NCBI GenBank assembly: GCA_964631235.1
Contig: CAZVZX010000002.1
Coordinates: 1 to 64,000 of the forward strand
DNA length: 64,000 nucleotides
DNA from: JARKPK01 sp964631235
Lineage (GTDB): Bacteria > Planctomycetota > Planctomycetia > Pirellulales > Thermoguttaceae
Direction of reading: 5' to 3'
The number at the start of each line of letters is the position of its first letter. Positions within the stretch are counted from its first letter, which is position 1. The translations under genes were made by a program, and so were the position numbers. This document shows, piece by piece, positions 35,844 through 43,462 of the stretch. Under the pieces are notes generated by a model. The model worked only from the letters and a program-made list of their open reading frames with translations, had not been told where the DNA came from and searched no databases.

Positions 35844-36473
35844 CTGATGGATCCTTTTCTGCGGAAGAAAACTTGGTTTTCATCGGGCGGGGGGCGAACT
35901 CGGCGTTCGTGTTGCTTGGAAGGGATCGCAGCAACACGGAATACGGGAGGGCTCTGCGTCAGAATAGCAACCAACGTGTCCTTGGTCAAAGACGTTGCTC
36001 TGTATTGACAGGCGAGCCGTGGTCGTCAGATGCGGACGGACTTACCGGTCCTCGGCCGTTGCGGTTGCGCAACGCCGAATATCAGGTGAAGCTGCGTGGC
36101 GGGCGATCGGGAGGAGCGAAAAACTAGGCGTGATCGCGAAGGCGGATTCAGAACAGTCTCTTCCTCGGCTTCGGTGTTCGTCGGGAAGCGATGACGCCGG
36201 CGCACCGATGCCATAGAGCTGTGCCCAATATCGCGGATTGCCTTTGCCGAACGAGCTGCCATTCAGTTGGAAAACAAGTGTCGCGCCGAAAACAGCCCCC
36301 GATCACACACGGGCAGTGAAAATGCCAAAGAATAATAAAACGTTTACCCGAAAAGACTTGCGTTTCCTTCGGCAATTGCCAGTCTGCGTCGGGGGCCATT
36401 GAGAGCACGCACTGCCTTGACCGGACCGCGTAGTCAAATAGTATTAGTTATCGTTACTAATTGTGAGGTTGCC
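35844..36473. other. Divergent intergenic GH / perR, 630 bp
   Basis: Contains the perR operator-like palindrome at its right end and an A/T-rich patch near 36321-36345 that could be a promoter. No supported gene. Confidence 0.45.
36443..36461 (+). promoter_or_regulatory. Operator-like palindrome before perR
   Basis: ATTAGTTA-TCG-TTACTAAT: 8-bp arms with one mismatch, 3-bp centre, 19 bp overall like Fur/PerR operators, ending 12 bp before the start codon. Likely autoregulation. Confidence 0.55.
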
Positions 36474-36893
36474 ATGGCGCCACGAAACACGCGGCAACGG
36501 CAGTTGATACTCGATGAATTGCGGAGGCTGAAGAGCCATCCGACGGCGACCGCGCTTTACGACATCGTTCGCCAGCGATTGCCATCGATCAGCTTGGGGA
36601 CGGTTTATCGCAACCTCGAGCAGATGGCTGCCGCCGGCCTGGTGCGGAAGATTGAAACGGGCGGGGCGGCCGCGCGTTACGATGGTTCGATCGAGGAGCA
36701 CGATCACATTCGATGTGTGCGTTGCGGGCGAGTGGACGACCTGCCGGCTGTGTCCCTTGATAAGATCATCCCGCCGGGCCAAGATTGGGGGGGGTATGAG
36801 GTCCTAGATCGGCGGATCGAGTTTACCGGGATTTGTCCCGATTGCCGAAAGGCGGCCGCATGCGTGCGGCCCGACTCGGATGCCGGCGATTGA
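36474..36893 (+). CDS. perR: Fur-family regulator, PerR type
   Basis: 139-residue metal-dependent repressor. The winged helix includes SHPTATALYDIV and SLGTVYRNLEQMAAAGLV (about 21-57). Structural zinc is held by C81-x2-C84 and C121-x2-C124. Regulatory-metal residues correspond to those of B. subtilis PerR: His22 (His37), Asp70 (Asp85), His76 and His78 (His91, His93) and Asp89 (Asp104). An Asp, not Glu, at the last position is the mark of peroxide-sensing PerR rather than Fur, so metal-catalysed His oxidation by H2O2 is predicted. The next genes (ferritin, AhpC) are typical PerR targets. ATG 36474 follows the operator closely; the earlier open frame crosses the operator and is rejected. Confidence 0.88.
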   Translation: MAPRNTRQRQLILDELRRLKSHPTATALYDIVRQRLPSISLGTVYRNLEQMAAAGLVRKIETGGAAARYDGSIEEHDHIRCVRCGRVDDLPAVSLDKIIPPGQDWGGYEVLDRRIEFTGICPDCRKAAACVRPDSDAGD

Positions 36894-37005
36894 AAGTCAG
36901 CGGGCATCGGATAAGGAGCGGGAACGGGCGACTCGCTCGCGTTCCTTCGAATCGTCTCGCGTGCGGCCGCTTCGCAAGGTTTGAATTTTTTACGGAGGTA
37001 AAGTC

Positions 37006-37530
37006 ATGTTGAATCCTAAAATGCAAGAGGCGTTGAACGAGCAGATCAATGCCGAGTTGTTCTCTTCGTACCTGTATCTATCGATGTCGGCATACTTCGA
37101 ATCGCAAAGCATGCCCGGCATGGCCAACTGGATGCGCGTGCAGGCCCAGGAAGAATTGACGCACGCGATGAAGTTCTATGCGTTCGTCAATGAACGCGAT
37201 GGCCGGGTGAAGCTCGGACCCGTTGAGGGGCCGCGAACCGAGTGGTCGTCGCCGTTGGAGGTTTTCGAGGAGGCGTATAAGCACGAATTGAAGATTTCAG
37301 GGTTGATCAACCGGCTGGTCAAGCTGGCGATCGAGGAGAGTGACTTCGCCACCCACTCGTTCCTCCAGTGGTTCGTCAACGAGCAGGTGGAGGAGGAAGC
37401 GGCGGCGCGGTTGGTGATCGATCGGCTTCGGCTGGTGGGCGACAATGGGGCGGCGATGTACATGCTCGATAACGAGTTGGCGCAGCGCACGCCCGCACCC
37501 GCCGGCGGCGAGGCAACCGCGGCGGGCTAA
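37006..37530 (+). CDS. ftnA: Ferritin (bacterial non-heme)
   Basis: Cytoplasmic 24-mer iron-storage protein; oxidises Fe(II) and stores Fe(III). 174 residues. Ferroxidase ligands match E. coli FtnA position for position: Glu17, Glu50, His53, Glu94, Gln127 and Glu130, with Tyr24. The four-helix bundle begins MLNPKMQEALNEQINAELF, and a short Ala/Pro/Gly tail follows the last helix. GGAGGT 7 nt before ATG 37006 is near-ideal. It follows perR by 112 bp, suggesting peroxide- or iron-linked control, and limits Fenton chemistry together with AhpC downstream. Confidence 0.97.
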   Translation: MLNPKMQEALNEQINAELFSSYLYLSMSAYFESQSMPGMANWMRVQAQEELTHAMKFYAFVNERDGRVKLGPVEGPRTEWSSPLEVFEEAYKHELKISGLINRLVKLAIEESDFATHSFLQWFVNEQVEEEAAARLVIDRLRLVGDNGAAMYMLDNELAQRTPAPAGGEATAAG

Positions 37531-37764
37531 GGGGCCGCCAACGGCCGAAATCGCCCCGTGGATCGACCGGGAGCGGCGGCTGTCCGTGCGATTTGTTTGG
37601 GGCGAAGCGAGAACGGTTGCCCTCAGGTGGGGCGCGATGCAAAGCTGGCCACTCTCCGGGGGCGTTTGAAGCGGCCCTCGCAGTGCCGGTTATTTTAGGG
37701 CATTGGGTTGGTAATTTTTGGTTGTCGAGTTGTTGACTCGGTTTTTGGAAAGGAAGGATCGACT

Positions 37765-38352
37765 ATGTGTCTGTTGGTCACGAAAGAGGCGCCTGATTTC
37801 ACGGCAAAGGCTGTCATGCCCGACAACAGCATTGCGGACTTGAAGCTGTCGTCGTATCGCGGCAAATATGTGCTGCTGTTCTTCTATCCGTTGGACTTCA
37901 CTTTCGTATGTCCGACGGAAATCATTGCCTTCGATAAAGCCCTCGACAAGTTCAAGGCGAAGGGTGTGGAAGTGATCGGTTGCTCGATCGATTCGCACTA
38001 CACACACTTGGCGTGGAAGAACACGCCGCGAAATCAGGGCGGCATCGGGAACGTGCAGTACCCGCTGGTGGCTGATCTCGATAAGAGCATCTCGCGGAAT
38101 TATCAGGTGTTGCTCGATGCCGGCATTGCACTTCGCGGGCTGTTCTTGATCGACAAGGCGGGCATCGTCCGGCATGCAGTGATCAACGACCTGCCGCTCG
38201 GCCGAAGCGTGGACGAGGCCTTGCGTGTGGTTGAGGCGTTGCAATATCACGAGCAGCACGGCGAGGTGTGCCCGGCGAATTGGAAGCCTGGCGAGGAGGC
38301 GATGAAGGCCGATCCGCAGGGAGTGGCCAAGTACCTGGCGAAGCACGGCTGA
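37765..38352 (+). CDS. ahpC: 2-Cys peroxiredoxin (AhpC/Prx1 type)
   Basis: Reduces H2O2, organic peroxides and peroxynitrite. 195 residues. Peroxidatic Cys49 in DFTFVCPTE and resolving Cys169 in HGEVCPANW define a typical 2-Cys enzyme; GGIG follows as in the Prx1 group. No ahpF is adjacent, so the reductant is unknown (the ferredoxin next door is not an established partner). AAGGAAGGA precedes ATG 37765. It lies 234 bp after ferritin, likely in the same peroxide-response block. Confidence 0.97.
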   Translation: MCLLVTKEAPDFTAKAVMPDNSIADLKLSSYRGKYVLLFFYPLDFTFVCPTEIIAFDKALDKFKAKGVEVIGCSIDSHYTHLAWKNTPRNQGGIGNVQYPLVADLDKSISRNYQVLLDAGIALRGLFLIDKAGIVRHAVINDLPLGRSVDEALRVVEALQYHEQHGEVCPANWKPGEEAMKADPQGVAKYLAKHG

Positions 38353-38714
38353 GGATCGACTCGTCTCTCCCCGTGGAGAGTCGGCTGATGAGATTGAGCA
38401 GGTGGCGGCGGCCGCTGACGGAGTGTTTATCGCCCGTCGTGCGGCTGCCGCCGCTGCTTGTTGGCTTGTTGGCGGCCGACTCGATCGATGCGTTTGAAGC
38501 CCTGCTGACGGTATCAGAGGAATCGTTTCGAGGTCGAGTGTTGCGGCGCGCGAAAGATCGGGCGGAGAAAAGCCGGGGCAACCAATCGGTGGGGCAGAAG
38601 GTGTGAGTGGGGAACGGTGTAGCGCGGTGACCACCCGATGCCCGCCGCGTCGATGCCGACGCGCGGATTGTATTCGATCCTTGCCCTTGTCTTTCAGGTC
38701 CGGAGCGAGCAGCG
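38353..38714. other. Intergenic ahpC / ferredoxin, 362 bp
   Basis: A short hairpin (CTCTCC/GGAGAG, about 38371-38386) lies just after ahpC. An open frame beginning MRLSRWRRP at 38388 is not supported by any family feature. Confidence 0.4.
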
Positions 38715-39659
38715 ATGGAACGACAGATTATTCGCATCGATCCCGACAAGTGCGATGGTTGCGGGATATGCATTTCGGGCTGCCCCGAAGGGGCGTTGCA
38801 ATTGATCGACGGCAAGGCGCGGCTGGTTCGCGAGGACTACTGCGACGGACTAGGCGCCTGCATCGGGGTCTGCCCAAAGGACGCGATTCGTTTCGAAACC
38901 CGTGAGGCGGCGGCGTTCGATGCGGCCGCGGTGGCGCAACATATGGCGACGGGGGGCCACGGGGCGGCCTCTGGCGTCGGATCGGAAATGTCTGTCGGGC
39001 ACGCGCCCGCGACGGGCGCTCCGCCAGCGGCAGTTGCGGCGTCAGCGCAGTTGCCGCTTGTCGGCGCGATTGATCCGCGCGAACAATTGGAGTCGGTCGA
39101 CGCCGTCGGGCATCCCGATCGAGGTCGGGCCGTTGTGGAGGCAGGCGTTCAACCGGCGACGGGATGTCCGGGGTTGAAGGTGATGCAGTGGGCGGCCGAA
39201 GCCGACTCGCTCGGGCCGAAGTCAGACAGTTTCCCGACTTCCATCGGGCCGAGCCAAGGGACCGATCAGTCGTCGTCGGAACTGAGGCACTGGCCGGTGC
39301 AGCTCAGCTTGGTGCCGCCCGGCGCGGCCTTTTTGCGAGGGGCGGATCTGTTACTGACGGCCGACTGCGCTCCGGTGGCGATGGGGGATTTCCACCGTCG
39401 GCTGCTGGCCGGCCGTTCCTTGGTGCTTGGCTGCCCGAAGTTGGATGATCGCCACCGGCATACCGAAAAACTGGCGGCAATCATTGTTCAGTCGGCACCG
39501 CAGCGGATCACGGTCGTCCACATGGAAGTGCCGTGTTGTCTCGGTTTGGTGCAAATTGCCGAACAGGCGATTGCTTTGGCGGGACGACAGGTGCCGTTGT
39601 ACCAAGTGACCGTAAGCAGGGAAGGGCAGGTTCTTCGGGCAGTCGCGCGCGGCGGATGA
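38715..39659 (+). CDS. Two-[4Fe-4S] ferredoxin-domain protein with C-terminal redox-partner-like domain
   Basis: 314 residues. The N-terminal 65 residues are a ferredoxin domain: CDGCGICISGCPEG (CxxCxxC...CP) and YCDGLGACIGVCPKD, where the second set has the wider spacing seen in this protein group. A Gly/Ala-rich linker of about 100 residues with one CPG (CPGLKVMQ) leads to a conserved C-terminal domain: WPVQLSLVPPGAAFL, LLLTADCAPVA, LVLGCPKLDD and VVHMEVPCCLGL. The Cys-rich ending resembles proteins that deliver electrons or bind a metal cofactor in anaerobes. Precise role unknown; the linker is longer than the conserved parts seem to need. GGAG is upstream of ATG 38715. Confidence 0.85.
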   Translation: MERQIIRIDPDKCDGCGICISGCPEGALQLIDGKARLVREDYCDGLGACIGVCPKDAIRFETREAAAFDAAAVAQHMATGGHGAASGVGSEMSVGHAPATGAPPAAVAASAQLPLVGAIDPREQLESVDAVGHPDRGRAVVEAGVQPATGCPGLKVMQWAAEADSLGPKSDSFPTSIGPSQGTDQSSSELRHWPVQLSLVPPGAAFLRGADLLLTADCAPVAMGDFHRRLLAGRSLVLGCPKLDDRHRHTEKLAAIIVQSAPQRITVVHMEVPCCLGLVQIAEQAIALAGRQVPLYQVTVSREGQVLRAVARGG

Positions 39660-39710
39660 GCCGGCAACGATCGCCGGCTTCGGTGCGGCAGACGGCGTAG
39701 TCTTCTGATG

Positions 39711-39813
39711 ATCGAATAGAACCGCGATAAACGAAACGCAATTCACGCAGGAACTGTACGTAATCGGTTGCTTCGCTGCGCTACCGCCGCTTGGGCAAAT
39801 GTGTGGAACTCAC
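39711..39813 (-). repeat. ~100-bp interspersed repeat, copy 2 (left flank of permease)
   Basis: Left end AATAGAACCGCG is shared with the 51.0-kb copy and closely with the inverted 41.3-kb copy. It ends 2 bp before the permease start codon and probably contains its ribosome site. Confidence 0.75.
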
Positions 39814-39815
39814 TG

Positions 39816-41267
39816 ATGAGTGCGATACTCGACTGGCTGTTGGCCGCTTGGGCGGTGCTTGGCGCGATGGGCCCGTATCTGTTGATCGGGTTTCTCGTCG
39901 CCGGGCTGCTCTCGGTCGCCTTCTCGCCGCAATGGGTGGAACGGCATTTGGGACGCGAGTCGTTCGGGTCGGTGGTCAAGGCGGCGCTGCTGGGAGTTCC
40001 GTTGCCGTTGTGCTCGTGCGGTGTTTTGCCGGTATCGGCATCGATGCGGCGTCACGGAGCCGGCAAGGCGGCCGCGATCTCGTTTCTCGTCTCGACGCCG
40101 CAAACAGGGATCGACAGCATCGCCGCCACCTACGCGGTCTTGGGGCCGCTGATGGCCATCTACCGCCCGATCGTAGCGTTGCTCAGCGGCATGGTGGGGG
40201 GAATTGTGGCGTATCGGTGGTCGGGTACAAGCAGCGCGGCCGAGGGGGCCAATCGCGACGCGGAGAACGGTTCGGCCGTGCAGCCGTTTGGAGCCGGCAT
40301 GGATGTGTCGTCGTGCGATTCGTCGCCGCGCCCGAACGATTGTTGCGAAGACGGAATGCACCGGGCGCGCCGCGGTGATCATCGCGAAGAAGGGGCAGGG
40401 GGACCGCCGGGCGGATACGGTGCGGCTCTGGAGGGCGAGTTGACATCGCCGCGATGGGTGCGCGCATTGCATTACGGGCTGATGGAATTGCCCCGCGACA
40501 TCGGAGCGACGCTGCTGGCGGGCGTATTGATTGCGGGCGCCGTCTCGGCGTTTGTCGAGCCGAGTGCGTTGGCGTCGGTGTTGGGTGGCGGTCCGATCGC
40601 AATGCTGCTGGTAGTGTTGGCTTCCGTGCCGATCTATGTGTGCGCCACCGGGTCGGTGCCTATTGCCGCAGGGCTAGTCCACCTGGGGGCGTCGCCGGGG
40701 ACGGCGTTCGCTTTCCTTGTGGCCGGGCCGGCGAGCAATGCGGCAAGCCTGACCGTGATAGGATCGCTGCTGGGCCGGCGGATGATGGTGATTTATTTGG
40801 CGACCGTAGTGGGATCGGCTGTTGGCGGTGGACTGCTGCTTGATCAGTTGGTTCAAGTTTGGCCCATCTCGTGGAGCGATGCCGTGGCATGCTTGCATCA
40901 CGAGCGGGAGATTCCGATGGCGACGCATCTTTGGGCGGGCGGCATCTTGGCCGTCATCGGTTGGGCCTTTGTGTATTCGCGGTTGAAGAAAAAGAAGGTC
41001 AAGAGAGAACAACCCGCGGCGGCTTCATGGCGGTGGCGTATTGAAGGAATGCGATGCGGTCATTGCGTGGCGGCTGTGAAGCGCGCGGTCGGCGAGTTGA
41101 CGGGAGTGCAGTCAGTCGATGTCAGCCTGGAACAAAGAACGCTTGCAGTTTGTGGGGCAGGAGTCGATTCCGCAGCAGTCGAATCAGCCGTTCGTTCGCT
41201 CGGCTATGTGCTGAAGCCGATGCCGAGGGAGGACGATTCGCTGGGGGGCGTTGCGGCCGACGGATAG
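39816..41267 (+). CDS. SO_0444/ArsP-type metal permease with C-terminal HMA domain
   Basis: 483-residue inner-membrane permease (DUF318 family). First half: hydrophobic helices, then the signature GVPLPLCSCGVLPVSASMR and SFLVSTPQTGIDSIAATY. The second half repeats with VPIYVCATGSVPIAAGLV and FLVAGPASNAASLTV. Between them is a hydrophilic loop rich in Cys and His (SSCDSS, NDCCEDG, MHRARRGDH) that could bind metal. Residues about 405-475 form a heavy-metal-associated domain with GMRCGHC (CxxC). The layout suggests export of Cu, Zn or an arsenical. ATG 39816 is chosen, with GGAA 9 nt before it; the frame upstream runs into repeat copy 2. The gene is flanked by inverted copies of the repeat. Confidence 0.88.
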   Translation: MSAILDWLLAAWAVLGAMGPYLLIGFLVAGLLSVAFSPQWVERHLGRESFGSVVKAALLGVPLPLCSCGVLPVSASMRRHGAGKAAAISFLVSTPQTGIDSIAATYAVLGPLMAIYRPIVALLSGMVGGIVAYRWSGTSSAAEGANRDAENGSAVQPFGAGMDVSSCDSSPRPNDCCEDGMHRARRGDHREEGAGGPPGGYGAALEGELTSPRWVRALHYGLMELPRDIGATLLAGVLIAGAVSAFVEPSALASVLGGGPIAMLLVVLASVPIYVCATGSVPIAAGLVHLGASPGTAFAFLVAGPASNAASLTVIGSLLGRRMMVIYLATVVGSAVGGGLLLDQLVQVWPISWSDAVACLHHEREIPMATHLWAGGILAVIGWAFVYSRLKKKKVKREQPAAASWRWRIEGMRCGHCVAAVKRAVGELTGVQSVDVSLEQRTLAVCGAGVDSAAVESAVRSLGYVLKPMPREDDSLGGVAADG

Positions 41268-41574
41268 AGGCTGTAGTGGCTCAATCGTTTCGCACCATGG
41301 CGGACGCGGCCGCTGTCGCAGCGAAGTGAACGATGGTGTGTCGTTCCCCGTGTGAGCTGCTTTTCGTTGTTCGTGGTTCTAAGCTGGAAGACAGTCTCGC
41401 AGCGTCGGCCGCCGTTTGCGGTCGGGCGGCCGGGCGTGAAGGACGGAATAGCGCTGATGGCAACCGCCTGCTGATGCGGCGTTGAAAGAACAGTGCCGGG
41501 CCTTTGCGCCGTCGGAGCAATCCGGTAAATACAAGACTTCCCCTGATTCTTCGCCGGAACGAATGCGGACGCCG
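41268..41574. other. Intergenic permease / sufC, 307 bp
   Basis: Mostly occupied by repeat copy 3 (41281-41383). No gene seen; ribosome site for sufC is weak. Confidence 0.5.
41281..41383 (+). repeat. ~100-bp interspersed repeat, copy 3 (right flank of permease)
   Basis: Reverse complement aligns with copy 2 over the whole length, for example TAGAACC-CGA--AACGAAA and CTTCGCTGCG, roughly three in four bases by eye. Begins 14 bp after the permease stop. Confidence 0.75.
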
Positions 41575-42327
41575 ATGAATACCATTCTTTCATTGCGCGA
41601 AATCGTGCTGACCCTCGGGGGCAAGCGCGTGCTCGATGGCTTGACAATCGACTTCTGGCAGGGGCACATTCATGCCCTGATCGGGCCCAATGGCGCGGGC
41701 AAATCGACGACGGCCAATTTGATTATGGGCTTGGCCGGCTACCGCAACTTCCAAGGCGAATTGATCTACCAGGGTGAATCGATCGCCGATTGGAGCATCG
41801 ATCGCCGCGCCCGGGCGGGGATCACGCTGGCTTGGCAAGAGCCGGCGCGGTTCGAAGGGCTTTCGGTCCGCCGCTTTATTCAGGCCGGCGCCAAAGATCG
41901 CAGCGAGGCGCGCGTGTGCGAGGTGCTGGAAGAAGTGGGGCTCGATCCGAGCCGCTACGCAAACCGCGCCGTAGACCGCACCCTTTCGGGCGGCGAGCGG
42001 AAGAGAATCGAATTGGCGAGCATCTTGGCGATGGAGCCGAAGCTGGTGCTGATGGATGAGCCGGACAGCGGCATCGATGTCGAGGCCCTGGAATGCATCT
42101 TCGGCGCATTGAAGTTTTTTAAACAACAGGGCGCCACGGTCATCATGATTACCCACAGCTTGGCGGTGCTTCGTCGGGCGGAGCATGCCTTCTTGATTTG
42201 CTGCGGCAAAGTGGTCAACAAAGGTTCGGTGGAGAAGATCTCGCGGTATTTCGAACAGAAGTGCCACGCGTGCGACGACCGCACGCCGACCCTGGCTGAG
42301 TTGGAGAACGTTCGTGTCGGACCGTAG
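41575..42327 (+). CDS. sufC: Fe-S cluster assembly ATPase SufC
   Basis: Cytoplasmic ABC-type ATPase that powers Fe-S scaffold opening. 250 residues. Walker A LIGPNGAGKST near 34, signature LSGGERKRIELASIL near 138, Walker B VLMDEPDSGID, and switch His in MITHS. DSGID in place of the TSALD-type text is typical of SufC. Its last 14 bases overlap the next gene, so translation is coupled. Only SufB follows; there is no sufD, sufS, sufU or sufE, which resembles the two-gene SUF-like minimal (SMS) arrangement. ATG 41575 chosen; 41563 is an in-frame alternative. Confidence 0.93.
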   Translation: MNTILSLREIVLTLGGKRVLDGLTIDFWQGHIHALIGPNGAGKSTTANLIMGLAGYRNFQGELIYQGESIADWSIDRRARAGITLAWQEPARFEGLSVRRFIQAGAKDRSEARVCEVLEEVGLDPSRYANRAVDRTLSGGERKRIELASILAMEPKLVLMDEPDSGIDVEALECIFGALKFFKQQGATVIMITHSLAVLRRAEHAFLICCGKVVNKGSVEKISRYFEQKCHACDDRTPTLAELENVRVGP

Positions 42328-43273
42328 CCTGCTGGAACAGCTTTATCAATCGATCGGCGTGAACCCGCACGATCTGTGGGGACGGCTTGACGTGGCGCGG
42401 ATCGAGATACACGCCAACCGCGTGCTGGGGGTACACTTGGTGCCCGGATTGGAAGTCGAGGCCGAGTCGCGTGCCGAGGGAATCGCCGCAACGATCACCG
42501 TTCGGCCCGGTGCGCGGCTGGAACACCCGGTTCAGGTGTGCTTCGGCATGATCCCCGACGACGGGGTGCAACAGATCGAACTGCGGATCGAGATCGGCGC
42601 CGACGCCCGCGCCGGCGTGGTGGCCCATTGCACGTTCCCCAATGCGCGGAACATTCGCCACGAAATGAACGCCGCATTGGAAATCGGACCCGGGGCCGAG
42701 TATGCCTATTTCGAGCGGCACGTTCACGGAGCGGAAGGCGGGGTGCTCGTCATTCCGAAATCGAAGGTCGTGGTACGCGAAGGCGGGCACTATCAAACCG
42801 ACTTCGAGCTGATCAAAGGCCGCGTCGGTCGTATCGAGATCGATGTTGAAGCGACGGTGGAATCGCATGGCACGGCCGATATTTCGGCGCGGATTTCCGG
42901 CCGCGGCGACGACGCCATCAGCATCCGCGAAACCGCCCATCTGGCGGGCGCATACGCCCGAAGCGCTCTTTGCACGAGCATCGCCGTGCGCGACCGCGCC
43001 TCGGCGGACGTCTTCAATACCTTGACGGCGACCGCACCGTACGCCCGCGGGCATGTCGATTGCAAAGAAATCGTGCAGGGGGAGGCCGTCGCCCGAGCGG
43101 TGCCGATCGTCGATGTTCGGCATCCGAAGGCCCACGTAACCCACGAGGCGGCGATCGGGAGCGTCGATGCCAAACAGTTGGAGACCTTGATGAGCCGCGG
43201 GTTGAATGAGGACGACGCGGCGGATTTGATCATCGAAGGCCTGCTCGGCGAAAAAAGACAACGGCTCGACTGA
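42314..43273 (+). CDS. sufB: SufB/SufD-family Fe-S scaffold, short form (SmsB-like)
   Basis: 319 residues, much shorter than canonical SufB (about 480), matching the compact archaeal/anaerobe form. The beta-helix core includes CTFPNARNIRHEMNAALEIG, RHVHGAEGGVLVIPKSKVVV and the C-terminal SufC-docking text HEAAIGSVDAKQLETLMSRG with LIIEGLL. Cys250 (VDCKEIVQG) and Glu278 (THEAAIG) line up with E. coli SufB Cys405 and Glu434, needed for assembly; His277 precedes. This makes it SufB-like rather than SufD-like. GTG 42314 is the start, overlapping sufC by 14 bp. It likely forms a B2C2 complex with the upstream ATPase. Confidence 0.9.
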   Translation: MSDRSLLEQLYQSIGVNPHDLWGRLDVARIEIHANRVLGVHLVPGLEVEAESRAEGIAATITVRPGARLEHPVQVCFGMIPDDGVQQIELRIEIGADARAGVVAHCTFPNARNIRHEMNAALEIGPGAEYAYFERHVHGAEGGVLVIPKSKVVVREGGHYQTDFELIKGRVGRIEIDVEATVESHGTADISARISGRGDDAISIRETAHLAGAYARSALCTSIAVRDRASADVFNTLTATAPYARGHVDCKEIVQGEAVARAVPIVDVRHPKAHVTHEAAIGSVDAKQLETLMSRGLNEDDAADLIIEGLLGEKRQRLD

Positions 43274-43462
43274 CGGCGGCTCGCCCGAAAATGCCTGGGC
43301 GCGGGCGCCGATTCGATGCGGACGGCCATTTCATTGCGAGAAATGGCGACGAGTCCGCCATTCGACGTTTCGGTGTCGATCAAACGTGAACCAGTCGCGA
43401 CGGAGTCGGTTCGGAGTGCATCCGGCGTTTCCGTTCGGCGTTTTTTTATTAATGGGAGATTC

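Noticed and set aside
36118..36160. Segment like the left end of the interspersed repeat (GTGATCGCGAAGGCGG)
   Set aside because: Match is short and not followed by the rest of the repeat.
38388..38606. Small open frame after ahpC (MRLSRWRRP...)
   Set aside because: No ribosome site, no recognisable motif, and it overlaps a hairpin-rich 3' region.
43317..43370. DNA similarity between the starts near 41575 and 43317 (both containing TTTCATTGCG)
   Set aside because: Short and probably chance; the true flavodiiron start is downstream at 43463.
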